Source: Acidimicrobiales bacterium
Lineage (GTDB): Bacteria; Actinomycetota; Acidimicrobiia; Acidimicrobiales; Iamiaceae
NCBI GenBank assembly: GCA_030448105.1
Contig: JAUJNP010000001.1
Location: forward strand, 214,982 to 278,981
Direction of reading: 5' to 3'
Length of the DNA stretch: 64,000 nt
The notes below the pieces were generated by a model. That model had not been told where the DNA came from. It searched no databases and saw nothing but the letters and a program-made list of their open reading frames with translations. Both the position numbers and the translations under genes were made by a program. Position 1 is the first letter of the stretch. The number at the start of each line of letters is the position of its first letter. Below, piece after piece: positions 17,924 through 27,207 of the stretch.

Positions 17924-19156
17924 TCAGAACATGGTGGCGTTGAAGGGGGCGGGGGTGGTGGTGAAGAGGGCGTCGGCGCGGGCCACCGCGCCGGGGGTGC
18001 ACTCCTCGATGCGGCCGGCGGCGGCCAGGTCGCGGAGGGCGACCCCGCCGAGGTAGATGCAACCGAGCTCCTCGGCGCCGAGGGTGAGGTCGGGGGTGGC
18101 GTCGGTGGGGGTGCACTCGGCGCCGTCGGGGCCACCGTCGAGGCGGAAACGGCCGCCCGACGCCGGCCGGAACTCGTCGACCACCTCGAGCACGAGCCCG
18201 TCGGGCACCGCGTAGCGGCGGGCGCCGAGGGCGGTCGGCACGTCGAGCACCCGAACCCAGAGGTAGTCGCCCAGCCCCGTGGTCCGCAGTCTGCGCGGTT
18301 CGACCAGCCGCCAGCGCAGCGGCTCGTCCACCGGGCGGACCTGACCCACCACCTTGGTGACCAGGTCGATGTCGAGCAGGTAGCGCCACAGCACGGCGTA
18401 GACGTCGTGGTCGGCGGCGACCAGGTCCGTGACGATCACCGTGCTGGCGGACCCGACGTCGTTCCAGGCGCTCTTCACCCGGTAGGTGGCATACCCGTCG
18501 GGGCGGCCGTCGGCCCCCTCGTGGAGGACCACGTAGAGGGCGCTGGCCCCGTTGCGCCGGCGCTCTCGGTCCCGCAACTTCTGCTCCCAGTACCGGTCAC
18601 TGCGGCTCAGGGTGCCGGCCCGCTGGCGCCGGCATCGCTCGTAGGCCTCAGCCAGCGGTCCGGCCGCCTCGGCGGCCTGCACCATGCGCAACCGGCCCGG
18701 CGCCTGCGGGGGTACCCGGAAGGCGCTACGGGCCGTCTCCAACTCGACCGCCGCGTACCCCGTGGCCCACCCGTAGCCGTAGCGCCCGTAGATGCTCGTC
18801 TCCGAGGCGGTGAGCCCGGCCAGGGCCTCACCCCGATCGACGATGTCGTCGAGCTGGCGTTCCATCATCCGCCGCAGCAGGCCCTGGCGGCGGTGGGTGG
18901 CGGCCACCCCCACCATGGTGACCCCGGCCATGGCCATGGTGCCGCCGCCGGGCACGGTGAGGTCGAAGCTGAAGGCGCCGGCCGCCCCCACCCACTCGTC
19001 ACCGTCGACCACGCCGAGGCTGCGCTCGGGCTCCCACACCAGGCGCTCGTCGTCGAGCGACTCGGCGCTCGGATCGGGCTCCCCGAAGGCACCGAAGACC
19101 GGGCGCAGGAAGTCGGCGAAGTCGTCCTCGGTGGGCACCCGCAGTTCCAATGGCAC
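17924..19156 (-). CDS. Eis-like GNAT N-acetyltransferase
   Basis: 410 residues, the usual length of Eis-type proteins. The N-terminal GNAT domain shows GVTMVGVAATHRRQGLLRRM, the acetyl-CoA loop. A second GNAT-like domain follows (about 150-290), with a C-terminal sterol-carrier-like domain ending VARADALFTTTPAPFNATMF, where the free C-terminal carboxylate serves in catalysis in Eis. The region YGRYGYGWATGYAAVELETARSAF is also typical. Family members acetylate lysines or amines, including aminoglycosides in mycobacteria; the substrate here is unknown. The GTG at 19156 was chosen by length. Confidence 0.88.
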   Translation of the reverse strand: MPLELRVPTEDDFADFLRPVFGAFGEPDPSAESLDDERLVWEPERSLGVVDGDEWVGAAGAFSFDLTVPGGGTMAMAGVTMVGVAATHRRQGLLRRMMERQLDDIVDRGEALAGLTASETSIYGRYGYGWATGYAAVELETARSAFRVPPQAPGRLRMVQAAEAAGPLAEAYERCRRQRAGTLSRSDRYWEQKLRDRERRRNGASALYVVLHEGADGRPDGYATYRVKSAWNDVGSASTVIVTDLVAADHDVYAVLWRYLLDIDLVTKVVGQVRPVDEPLRWRLVEPRRLRTTGLGDYLWVRVLDVPTALGARRYAVPDGLVLEVVDEFRPASGGRFRLDGGPDGAECTPTDATPDLTLGAEELGCIYLGGVALRDLAAAGRIEECTPGAVARADALFTTTPAPFNATMF

Positions 19157-19205
19157 GGCCGGGCAGTCTTGCACCGGCACCGGCTGGGGGTCCCCGGGGT
19201 TTCGG

Positions 19206-20648
19206 TCAGTCGCCGCCGGCGGCGGCGCAGTCGATGATGGCCGCCTGGATCGGGGCGGGGAGGTTGGTGGGGTCGGGGTTGCGGGCGAAGTCCTCGAAGT
19301 CCTCGAAGGGCACGGTGGCGGCGATGCGGTCGTAGATGCAGCCGCAGATCTCGGTGGGCTGGCCGTTGCGGGCGCACCCCTCGACGAAGTCCCGCCGGGC
19401 CTCGGGCGAGTACCCGGCGGCGGTCGTCGGCGTCTCGGTGGTGCGGGCATCGGTGGTCGGCGTCGAGGTGGTGATCGCCCTGGTGGTGGTGGTGCGGGGG
19501 CCGGCCTCACGGTCACCGTCGCCCAGCCGGAGGGCCACCAGCACACCGGCGCCGGCGAGGAGCAGCACCGCCAGCGCCCCCACCGCCACCAGCGCACCCC
19601 GGCCGCCGAACCGCCCGGGGGGCGCGGCCGCCGGTGCCGGAGGAGCGGCGCCTCCGAGGGCGGAGGCCGAGGCGAACTGTGGTTGCGCCCCGGGCGGCGA
19701 GGTGGCCACGGTGCCGACCGCCGGCATCGGGGCGGCCAGGGTGGCGCCCGTCAGACCGACGAGATGACCCGCGTAACGAGCCGGCACAGCCGGGCCGGCG
19801 CTGGGCGCCGAGCGCAGGGTGGTGACGGCCAGCCCGTGGTCGCGCTGGATCTGCTGGAGCCACTGGCCCACCTCGACCGCCGAGGCCGGACGGTCAGCGG
19901 GCTCGCGGGCCATGAGGGCGGCGATGAGGCGGGCAAGGTCGGGCGGTAGGCCGAGCGGTTGCAGCGGGGGCGACGGCTCGGTGGCGATCCGGTACAGGAT
20001 GGCGGCCACCGAGTCCTCGCCGCCGGTGGTGTACGGCGCCCGGCCGGCGGCGATGGCGTAGAGCGTGGCCCCGAGGCCGTAGAGGTCGCTGGCCGGGCTG
20101 GCGCGCTCGCCCCGAAGCTGCTCCGGGGCGGTGAAGGTGACGGTGCCGGTGAGGACCCCGGCCGCCGTGCGGCTGGTGTCGCCGAAGCGGGCGATGCCGA
20201 AGTCGGCCAGCTGGTAGTCGCCGACGCGGTCGGTGAGCACGTTGGCCGGCTTCACGTCGCGGTGCAGGATGCCGGCGGCGTGGGCGCCGGCCAGGGCGTC
20301 GGCCACCTGCACGCCCGCCTTGACCACCTCGGTCCAGGGAGCGGGGCCGTGGGCGGCCAGCTTGGCCTGCAGGGAGCCGGCGGGCAGGTGCTCCATGGCG
20401 AGGAACGGCCGGCCGTCGGCGGTGACGCCGGTGTCGTGCACGGTGACCACGTGGGGGTGCCAGGACAGCGATCCGATGGCGTGGCACTCGGCCTCGAAGC
20501 GGGCCTTGGCGTCCTCGTCGGCCGGGTCGATGGCGGTCAGGACCTTGACCGCGACGGTGCGGTGGAGCTTGGGCTGGCGGGCCAGGTAGACGATGGAGAA
20601 GCCGCCGCGACCGAGCTCCCGCTCGATCTCGTAGCCGGGGATCTCCAT
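19206..20648 (-). CDS. Receptor-type Ser/Thr protein kinase
   Basis: 480 residues. Kinase domain about 5-265: Gly loop GRGGFSIVYLA, catalytic Lys in VAVKVL, HRDVKPANVL, DFGIARFGD and APEQLRGE. A Pro/Ala-rich juxtamembrane stretch, one membrane helix (about 350-370, LVAVGALAVLLLAGAGVLV), a Thr-rich linker, and a short outside domain (about 410-480) follow. The outside domain has four Cys (EGCARNG, EICGCIY, IIDCAA), which probably form disulfides. It resembles the kinase at 30531-32129 in the N-lobe (GSLSWHPHVVTVHDTG is shared). A leaderless -10 box precedes the ATG. The signal sensed is unknown. Confidence 0.93.
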   Translation of the reverse strand: MEIPGYEIERELGRGGFSIVYLARQPKLHRTVAVKVLTAIDPADEDAKARFEAECHAIGSLSWHPHVVTVHDTGVTADGRPFLAMEHLPAGSLQAKLAAHGPAPWTEVVKAGVQVADALAGAHAAGILHRDVKPANVLTDRVGDYQLADFGIARFGDTSRTAAGVLTGTVTFTAPEQLRGERASPASDLYGLGATLYAIAAGRAPYTTGGEDSVAAILYRIATEPSPPLQPLGLPPDLARLIAALMAREPADRPASAVEVGQWLQQIQRDHGLAVTTLRSAPSAGPAVPARYAGHLVGLTGATLAAPMPAVGTVATSPPGAQPQFASASALGGAAPPAPAAAPPGRFGGRGALVAVGALAVLLLAGAGVLVALRLGDGDREAGPRTTTTRAITTSTPTTDARTTETPTTAAGYSPEARRDFVEGCARNGQPTEICGCIYDRIAATVPFEDFEDFARNPDPTNLPAPIQAAIIDCAAAGGD

Positions 20649-20654
20649 CCGGCG

Positions 20655-20660
20655 AATGTA
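20655..20660 (-). promoter_or_regulatory. Leaderless-type -10 box (receptor kinase)
   Basis: TACATT on the minus strand lies 6 nt before the ATG at 20648. Confidence 0.55.
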
Positions 20661-20691
20661 CCGGCCCCCGAGTGGCCGGGACCGGGCAGGA

Positions 20692-22170
20692 TCAGGCGCG
20701 TCGCCGCTCGAGCAGCTCCTTGACCGCCCGTCCGTCGGCCCGGCCGGACGTGGCCCGCATCACCTGGCCCACGAAGAACCCGGCGAGCTTGCCCCGGGCC
20801 TTGTCGTCGCCCGCGCGGTACGCCTCCCACTCCCCCGGGTGGGCGACGATGACGGCGTCGACGGCGACGTCGAGGGCGTCGGCCCCCATGGCCTCGAAGC
20901 CGCGTGCGGCGGCGATCTCGGCCGGGGAGGCGGGCGAGGTGACCATCTCGGCGAGGACGGCCTTGGCCTGGGTGGCGGTGAGCTGCCCGGCCCCCTCCAT
21001 GGCTATGAGGGCCACCAGTCGGCCGGGCTCCAGCTCGGCGCCGCCGGGGCCGGCCAGGTTCTGCTCCACGTGGACGAGCACCCGCGCCGGGTCGGCACCA
21101 CCCTCGATGGCGGCCAGGGCCTGGCCGTCCTGGCCCCGCTCCACGAGGAGGGCCACGCCCTCATGGGGCAGGTCGACTCCGGCGGCGGCGGCCAGGGTGC
21201 CTCGGCGCTCGGCCGGCAGGACCGGCATCGACGCCCGCACCCGCTCGATCCACTCGGCGTCGGGGGCGAGGGGCACCAGATCGGGCTCGGGGAAGTAGCG
21301 GTAGTCCTCGGCCTCCTCCTTGGAGCGCATGGCGTCGGGCTCGGGGAAGTAGCGGTAGTCCTCGGCCTCCTCCTTGGAGCGCATGGCGTGGGTGCGGCCG
21401 TCGCTCTCGTCCCAGTGGCGGGTCTGTTGGGTGACCTTCTCGCCGGCGAGGAGCAGGTCGACCTGGCGAGCCGCCTCGTGTTCGATGGCCCGTCCGAGCG
21501 ACCGCAACGAGTTGAGGTTCTTGACCTCGCAGCGGGTGCCGAGCTCGGCGCTGCCCTCGGGGCGGACCGACACGTTGGCGTCGACCCGCAGGGAGCCCTC
21601 CTCCATCTTGCCGTCGCTCACCCCGGTGGCCACGAGCACGGCCCGCAGCTCGGCGACGTAGCGCCGGGCGTCGGCCGCGCTGCGCAGGTCGGGGCGGGAC
21701 ACGATCTCGAGCAGGGGAACGCCGGCCCGGTTGTAGTCGACGAGGGAGTAGTCGGCCCCCGTGATCCGCCCGTGGCCGCCGACGTGGGTGGACTTGCCGG
21801 TGTCCTCCTCCAGGTGAGCCCGCTCGATGCCGACCCGCGTGCCGTTCGGAAGCTCCAGCCAGCCGTCGACGTCGATGGGCCGGTCGTACTGGGAGATCTG
21901 GAAGTCCTTCGGCATGTCCGGGTAGAAGTAGTTCTTCCGGGAGAACACCGAGGGCCGGATCTCGCAGTGCAGGGCGAGGCCGAGGCGGATGGCCAGCTCC
22001 ACCGCCCGCTCGTTCAGCACCGGTAGCGAGCCCGGCAACCCGAGGGAGACGGGATCGACGTCGGTGTTGGGGGCGCTGCCGAAGCGGTTCGGCGCCCCCG
22101 AGAACATCTTGGTGGCGGTGGCCAGCTCGGCGTGCACCTCCAAGCCGATCACCGTCTCCCATCCGTCCAT
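20692..22170 (-). CDS. gatB: Asp-tRNA(Asn)/Glu-tRNA(Gln) amidotransferase subunit B
   Basis: 492 residues. GatB binds the mischarged tRNA and activates its Asp or Glu for amidation by GatA. The N-terminus ETVIGLEVHAELATATKMFS and the metal-site region NYFYPDMPKDFQISQYD are intact, and the C-terminal YqeY-like domain ends at VKELLERRRA. An odd feature is an exact 54-bp tandem duplication (21281-21388): the segment AMRSKEEAEDYRYFPEPD appears twice in a row in a conserved part of the catalytic domain. It keeps the frame. It is either a real insertion or an assembly error. The start ATG lies 6 nt after a TACCCT box. gatC and gatA are 8 kb away on the same strand. Confidence 0.95.
   Translation of the reverse strand: MDGWETVIGLEVHAELATATKMFSGAPNRFGSAPNTDVDPVSLGLPGSLPVLNERAVELAIRLGLALHCEIRPSVFSRKNYFYPDMPKDFQISQYDRPIDVDGWLELPNGTRVGIERAHLEEDTGKSTHVGGHGRITGADYSLVDYNRAGVPLLEIVSRPDLRSAADARRYVAELRAVLVATGVSDGKMEEGSLRVDANVSVRPEGSAELGTRCEVKNLNSLRSLGRAIEHEAARQVDLLLAGEKVTQQTRHWDESDGRTHAMRSKEEAEDYRYFPEPDAMRSKEEAEDYRYFPEPDLVPLAPDAEWIERVRASMPVLPAERRGTLAAAAGVDLPHEGVALLVERGQDGQALAAIEGGADPARVLVHVEQNLAGPGGAELEPGRLVALIAMEGAGQLTATQAKAVLAEMVTSPASPAEIAAARGFEAMGADALDVAVDAVIVAHPGEWEAYRAGDDKARGKLAGFFVGQVMRATSGRADGRAVKELLERRRA
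21281..21388 (-). repeat. Exact 54-bp in-frame tandem duplication in gatB
   Basis: Bases 21281-21334 and 21335-21388 are identical over all 54 positions. Each encodes 18 residues ending RYFPEPD. No divergence is seen, so the event is recent or artificial. Confidence 0.95.
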
Positions 22171-22176
22171 GGGTTC

Positions 22177-22182
22177 AGGGTA
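22177..22182 (-). promoter_or_regulatory. Leaderless-type -10 box (gatB)
   Basis: TACCCT on the minus strand lies 6 nt before the ATG at 22170. Confidence 0.55.
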
Positions 22183-22209
22183 GGCGGGTGGCCGGAGGAG
22201 GCCGCTAGC

Positions 22210-22326
22210 ACGTCCGCCGACCCCGCCCCCCGCCTCTGAACGGCGGCGCCTCCAGCGCTGGCCGGTAGACGTCCGCCGACCCCGCCCCCCGCCCTGAACG
22301 GCGGCGCCTTCGGCGCCGGCCGGTAG
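22210..22326 (+). repeat. Intergenic promoter-linked palindromic repeat, tandem copies A and B
   Basis: Two adjacent copies, 22210-22268 (59 bp) and 22269-22326 (58 bp), both run from ACGTCCGCCGACCCC to GGCCGGTAG. The core of copy B, GGCGCC-ttc-GGCGCC, is a palindrome; copy A has a diverged core. Related copies lie at 61673-61730 and 62671-62757. The last bases of copy B (TAG) form the -10 box of the SDR gene. See findings. Confidence 0.85.
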
Positions 22327-22329
22327 GTT
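22324..22329 (+). promoter_or_regulatory. Leaderless-type -10 box (SDR gene)
   Basis: TAGGTT lies 6 nt before the ATG at 22336 and shares its first three bases with the end of repeat copy B. Confidence 0.6.
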
Positions 22330-22335
22330 TCTGCG

Positions 22336-23154
22336 ATGACTCGAACCGTGCTCACCACCGGCGCCAACTCCGGCATCGGGCTCGCCACCGTGGTCGAGGT
22401 GGCCCGCCGCGGCTTTCGCTCGATCGGAAGCGTGCGTTCGGAGGCCAAGGCCGAGGCGGTGGCCAAGGCGGCCGCCGAGCACGAGGTGGAGGTGGAGACC
22501 GTGCTGCTCGACGTCACCGACGCCGAGCGCTGCGCCGAGGTGGTGGCCGAGGTGGGACCGCTGTTCGGGCTGGTCAACAACGCCGGCTACGGCCTCACCG
22601 GCGCGGTGGAGGACGTGCCCGACGACGAGGCCCGGGCCATCCTCGACACCATGGTGATGGCCCCCGTGCGCCTCGCCCGCCTCGCCCTGCCCGCCATGCG
22701 CGAGGCCGGCGACGGGCGGATCGTGAACGTGTCATCGATCTACGGGCTCACCACCACTCCCCTAACCGGGTGGTACCAGGCGTCCAAGCACGCCCTGGAG
22801 GCCATCACCGACGCCCTGCGCATGGAGGTGGCCGGCGACGGGATCAAGGTGGTGCTCATCGAGCCGGGCGGTTTCCGCACAGGGATCTGGGAGGAGTTCG
22901 AGCGCGACATCGCCAAGCGGGGCGACTCCCGCTTCGGCGGCGCCTACCGCCGCACCGAGCAGCTCATGCGCCTGTCCGGTCCGTTGATGGGCGACCCCCA
23001 GCAGTGCGCCCGGGTGATCGCCGGGGCGGTGGCGTCGGGCCGGCCCCGGGCCCGCTACCTGGTGGGCTACGACGCCCAGGCGATGGCCCTCATGGACCGC
23101 CTCACCCCGACCCTGGTGAAGGACACCGTCACCCGCCTGAGCCTCGGCCTGTAA
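22336..23154 (+). CDS. Short-chain dehydrogenase/reductase
   Basis: 272 residues with the classical SDR layout: cofactor loop TTGANSGIGLATV, NNAGYGL, catalytic Ser in VNVSSIYG, and catalytic YQASK. Arg at RRGFRSIGSVRSE after the second strand suggests preference for NADP(H). The substrate is unknown; the group resembles the 17-beta-HSD/retinol dehydrogenase-like SDRs. The ATG lies 6 nt after the TAGGTT box of the upstream repeat. No ribosome site is visible. Confidence 0.9.
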   Translation: MTRTVLTTGANSGIGLATVVEVARRGFRSIGSVRSEAKAEAVAKAAAEHEVEVETVLLDVTDAERCAEVVAEVGPLFGLVNNAGYGLTGAVEDVPDDEARAILDTMVMAPVRLARLALPAMREAGDGRIVNVSSIYGLTTTPLTGWYQASKHALEAITDALRMEVAGDGIKVVLIEPGGFRTGIWEEFERDIAKRGDSRFGGAYRRTEQLMRLSGPLMGDPQQCARVIAGAVASGRPRARYLVGYDAQAMALMDRLTPTLVKDTVTRLSLGL

Positions 23155-23231
23155 CCCGGTCGAGACCGCGTACCTTGGCGGGGGAACGCGGCCAGCTCGG
23201 CACCCGGTGCCACGTTACGAGGAGGAGCGCG

Positions 23232-23921
23232 ATGAGCGGTCGACCGGCGAGCTGGAGCCCTCCCGCCCCCGGCCGCCTGGCGGCCGACGGGGCCCGGGCG
23301 GCGGCCGAGCTGGCCGCCATGGGGGCGGCCCTGCCCTTCCTGCGCCGGGCGCCGAGGGGCGACGGGCACCCGGTGCTGGTCCTGCCCGGTCTCACCGCCA
23401 GCGACCGCTCCACCCGCCCGCTGCGGGCCTTCCTCCGCGACCGCGGCTACCACGTCCACGGCTGGAGGTTGGGCGCCAACGTCGGACCGACCAGCCAGAT
23501 CCTCTCGGGGCTGCGCGCCCGGATGGAGGCTCTCGGCGACCAGCACGGCCAGCCGGTCAGCCTGATCGGATGGAGCCTGGGCGGCATCTACGCCCGCCAG
23601 ATCGCCCGTTCCACGCCCCGGGCCGTGCGCGACGTCATCACCCTCGGCTCGCCGTTCCGCATCTCGGGAGGTGGGCCGCCGTCCTGCCCGGTGACCGCGG
23701 TCTACACCCGGGCCGACGGGGTGGTCGACTGGCGCACCTGCCTGGAGGACCCGGGCCCCCGCCGGGAGAGCATCGAGGTGCGGGCCAGCCACACCGGCCT
23801 GGGCCACCACCCCGCCGTGCTCCTGTTGATCGCCGACCGCCTGGCCCAACCGGACGGCACGTGGTCGCCGTTCCAGCCCACCGCCACGTGGCGACGGCTG
23901 GGCGGCGTGGGCGCGGCGTAA
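23232..23921 (+). CDS. Alpha/beta hydrolase, lipase-like
   Basis: 229 residues. [20 protein letters not shown] forms the oxyanion region, the nucleophile elbow is GWSLGG, an Asp follows in [10 protein letters not shown], and the final His is in SHTGLGHHP. The layout matches PGAP1/lipase-class proteins acting on esters; the substrate is unknown. The ATG at 23232 follows GGAGGAG. It lies 77 nt after the SDR gene and 16 nt before the sulfatase start, so the three may share a transcript. Confidence 0.86.
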   Translation: MSGRPASWSPPAPGRLAADGARAAAELAAMGAALPFLRRAPRGDGHPVLVLPGLTASDRSTRPLRAFLRDRGYHVHGWRLGANVGPTSQILSGLRARMEALGDQHGQPVSLIGWSLGGIYARQIARSTPRAVRDVITLGSPFRISGGGPPSCPVTAVYTRADGVVDWRTCLEDPGPRRESIEVRASHTGLGHHPAVLLLIADRLAQPDGTWSPFQPTATWRRLGGVGAA

Positions 23922-23937
23922 GCGGAATTGGCACGGC

Positions 23938-26249
23938 GTGAGCGAGGGGGACGGCAGGGCCCCGTCGCCGCGGACCGCCTATGAGGGGTTCGGCGGCCGG
24001 GTGGGGCGGACCATGGCCGGGTCGGAGGGCTGGTGGCCGCCGGCGCCGGGGCCGCCGCCCGGCGCCCCCAACGTGCTGGTCGTCCTGGCCGACGACCTGG
24101 GGTTCTCCGACCTCGGCTGCTACGGCAGCGAGATCGCCACCCCCCACCTCGACGCCCTGGCCGCCGAGGGCGTCCGCTCCCGCAACCACCACGCCACGCC
24201 GATGTGCTCGCCCACCCGAGCGGCGTTGCTGACCGGGCTCAACCCCCACCTGGCCGGCGTGGGCCTCGGCGCCCACAGCGACCCCGGCTTCCCACCGCAG
24301 CCGAGATCTTCCGCGACAACGGCTACTTCACGTGCATGGTCGGCAAGTGGCACCTCACCAAGGACTCCCACTGCTCCGACGCCGGCCCGTTCGACTCCTG
24401 GCCGCTGGCCCGGGGCTTCGACCGCTACTACGGGATCCTCGACGGGTTCACCAACCTGCACCACCCGCACCGGCTGGTGCAGGACAACGCCCCCGTGGAG
24501 GTCGACCGCTACCCCGACGGCTACTACTTCACCGACGACATCACCGACCGCGCCATCGCCATGGTGCGCGCCGCCAAGGCGTCCAACCCCGCCCGGCCGT
24601 TCTTCTGTTACTTCGCCCACGGCTCCGTGCACGCCCCGCTGCACGCCAACGCCGAGGACATCGCCCGCTACCGCGGCCGTTACGACGAGGGGTGGGACGC
24701 GCTGCGGGCCGAGCGGTTCGCCCGCATGCGGGCCACCGGCGTGATCCCGCCCGGGGTGCGGCTCCCGCCTCGCAACGCCGAGCCCGGCCACGACGTGCGC
24801 CCGTGGGCGGAGCTGCCCGAGGGTGAGCAGCGCCTGGCGGCCCGCTACATGGAGGTGTACGCGGCCATGGTCGACAGCATCGACCAGAGCTTCGGCCGCC
24901 TGCAGGCGGCCCTGGCCGAGATGGGCGAGCTCGACGACACCATCGTGGTGTTCACCTCCGACAACGGGGCGTCGCGGGAGGGCGAGGTCGAGGGCACCAC
25001 CGGCTACTACGTGCACCTCCTCGGTGCCACCGACGTCGACGCCGACCTCGCCCGCATCGACGGCATCGGCGGCCCCACCTCGATCCCGCACTACCCGCGC
25101 GGCTGGGCCATGGCCTGCGGCACCCCGTTCCGGCTCTACAAGATCAACACACACGCCGGCGGCCACCAGGTCCCGCTGATCGTGCGGGGCCCGGATCGCC
25201 TGGGTCTGGCGGCGCCGGGGTCGTGGAGGGGGCAGTACACCTATGTGACCGACGTGCTGCCCACCCTGCTGGAGCTGACCGGGCTGGAGGCGCCCTCGGA
25301 GCGCCAGGGCCGGCCGGCCAAGCCGATGACCGGGTGCAGCTTCGTGCCGGTGCTGCGCGACCCCGACGCCCCCCCGGCGCACGCCGAGCAGTACGTCGAG
25401 ATGGCCGGGCACCGCGGCTACTACCGCGACGGGTGGGAGGTGGTCACCCTGCACCGGCCCCTCACCGACTTCGGGGATCACGAGTGGGAGCTGTACGACC
25501 TCGTCGCCGATCCCACCGAGACGACCGACCTGGCCGGCCAGCACGCCGACCGGGTGGCCGACCTGGCGGCGGCATGGGAGGAAGCGGCGTGGGCCAACCA
25601 GGTGTACCCCCTGGACGAGGGCAGCCAGGTGCGCTTCCTCATCCGCCCGCCGGGCGACGAGGTGTTCGCACGGCCGGTGACGCTGGTGCCGGGCACGCCG
25701 ACCCTGGAGCGGTGGCGCTCGCTCCAGCTGGTGATGATCCGCTCCTTCACCATCACCATCCGCGTGCGGGTGGGCGACGGCGACGAGGGAGTGCTCGTCG
25801 CCCACGGCGATCAGGGCGGGGGCTATGTGGTGTGGCTCGACGACGGCGGCGTGCACGTCGCCCACAACGACGGCCGGGGCCGGCTCCGCACCCTCGACGC
25901 CGGGCCGGTGGCCCCGGGTGACCGGGAGATCGGCGTGGCCTTCACCGCGCCCGGGGCCAACGTGTGGAACGTAGCGGTGAGGGTCGACGGTGCCGACGCC
26001 GTCGGGGCGGGCGGCGCCGGCGGCCGAGCGGAGAGTTGGCCGTGCCTGTTCCCGATGGCGCCGTTCGAGGGCATCGACGTCGGGCTCGACCGCCGCTCGC
26101 CGGTGTCGTGGCCGCTGTACGAACGCCACGGCCCGTACCCCTACACCGGCGCCATCACCGACGTGACCTACACGCCCGGACCGCCCGCCCCCGACGCCCC
26201 CGCCAACCTGATCGAGGCGCTCCGAGAGGTGGGTCGCCGCTTCGAGTGA
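23938..26249 (+). pseudogene. Arylsulfatase, broken by a frame change near 24292
   Basis: The first frame holds the sulfatase N-terminus: [15 protein letters not shown] with metal-binding Asp pair, then [11 protein letters not shown], where Cys becomes formylglycine. At about 24292 the reading must switch by frame to continue [21 protein letters not shown], and the rest ([19 protein letters not shown]) runs in frame to 26249 with a C-terminal beta-rich domain. At the switch, roughly 10-15 residues normally found between the DPGFP and TAAEI segments are missing as well, so this is more than a one-base error. It is either a true pseudogene or a collapsed assembly. All catalytic residues otherwise survive. 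Confidence 0.85.
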
Positions 26250-26259
26250 GAGTGCTCGA

Positions 26260-27207
26260 TCAGCGGGACCGGGCCCAGCTGCGCACCGCGAACACCGGCG
26301 GCCGCTGGGCGTCGCCGGCGCAGGTGAGGATGCGAAGCTCCTCGCCGTCGGAGCGCTCCACCTCGGCCTGCCAGATCGCCTCCCCTTGGCCGTCGGCGGT
26401 GCGGGCGGTGAGGGTCACGCCCCACCGCCTGCGCCGGTCGTCGAGGGCGGCACGGGCGATCACGGCGACGTCGTCGAGGCCGACCAGTCCCTCCCGGCGG
26501 CGGAGATCGATCTCGGCCGCCTGCTCGGGCGGGGTGTGGAAGCACCGACCCCGGTAGCAGGCGAGGTCGATCCGCCCCTGGTGGTGCTCCTCGAGCAGGG
26601 TCGCCGCCCGTTCCGGCGGCACCCGGCCGTAGTAGACGCCGGTCGGGAGGCACACCAAGTTGGCCGCGAAGCGGTCGCCCCCGATGTGCGAGCACTCGAA
26701 CACGGCGTCGTCGGGACACGCCTCGGTCAGCTCCCGGTACACGGGCCGTCCGAACTCGGCGCAGCAGGCGTCGTGCTTGCCGTTGGTGCACACGAGGAAC
26801 ACCGGCGGGTGGCCCACCGCGCCGGGACCGGCCGCCGCCGCCATCGTCGCCCGGAGGTCGACGGCGAGGAGCTCCTCGGCCGCCGCCACCTGCCCTGACA
26901 CCACGCCGCTTGACACCACGCCGCCGAGAGCCGGCTCGGTGCGGGCCGCGAACCAGCGCCGGGCCAGGGGCTCGCCGTCGGACGAGCCCACGCCCTGGCG
27001 CACCAGCACCACCCGGGCGTGCACCTCGTCCGCACGGGCGGCCAGGGCGCGGGCCACGGCGGCGTCGAGGCGGCTTTCGAAGAGGGCGTCGCGACCCCAG
27101 GATCCGGGCTGCTCCACCAGGAGCCACCGCCGCACCCGAGAGGCGGTGGCGTCGAGCGGCTCGTCGAGCCGTCGGGACACGTGGGCGCAGCGGTCGGCCG
27201 CCTTCAC
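26260..27207 (-). CDS. Sucrase/ferredoxin-like (Suc_Fer) iron-sulfur protein
   Basis: 315 residues. The thioredoxin-fold [2Fe-2S] signatures of this family are clear: VCTNGKHDACCAEFGRPVY and FECSHIGGDRFAANLVCLP, followed by TGVYYGRVPPE. Family members are poorly characterised and are presumed electron carriers. The GTG at 27207 overlaps the stop of the JmjC gene (GTGA), so the two are translationally coupled. In this context it could supply electrons to the oxygenase or act on the same small peptide, but that is inference. It converges with the sulfatase gene, 10 bp away. Confidence 0.85.
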   Translation of the reverse strand: MKAADRCAHVSRRLDEPLDATASRVRRWLLVEQPGSWGRDALFESRLDAAVARALAARADEVHARVVLVRQGVGSSDGEPLARRWFAARTEPALGGVVSSGVVSGQVAAAEELLAVDLRATMAAAAGPGAVGHPPVFLVCTNGKHDACCAEFGRPVYRELTEACPDDAVFECSHIGGDRFAANLVCLPTGVYYGRVPPERAATLLEEHHQGRIDLACYRGRCFHTPPEQAAEIDLRRREGLVGLDDVAVIARAALDDRRRRWGVTLTARTADGQGEAIWQAEVERSDGEELRILTCAGDAQRPPVFAVRSWARSR

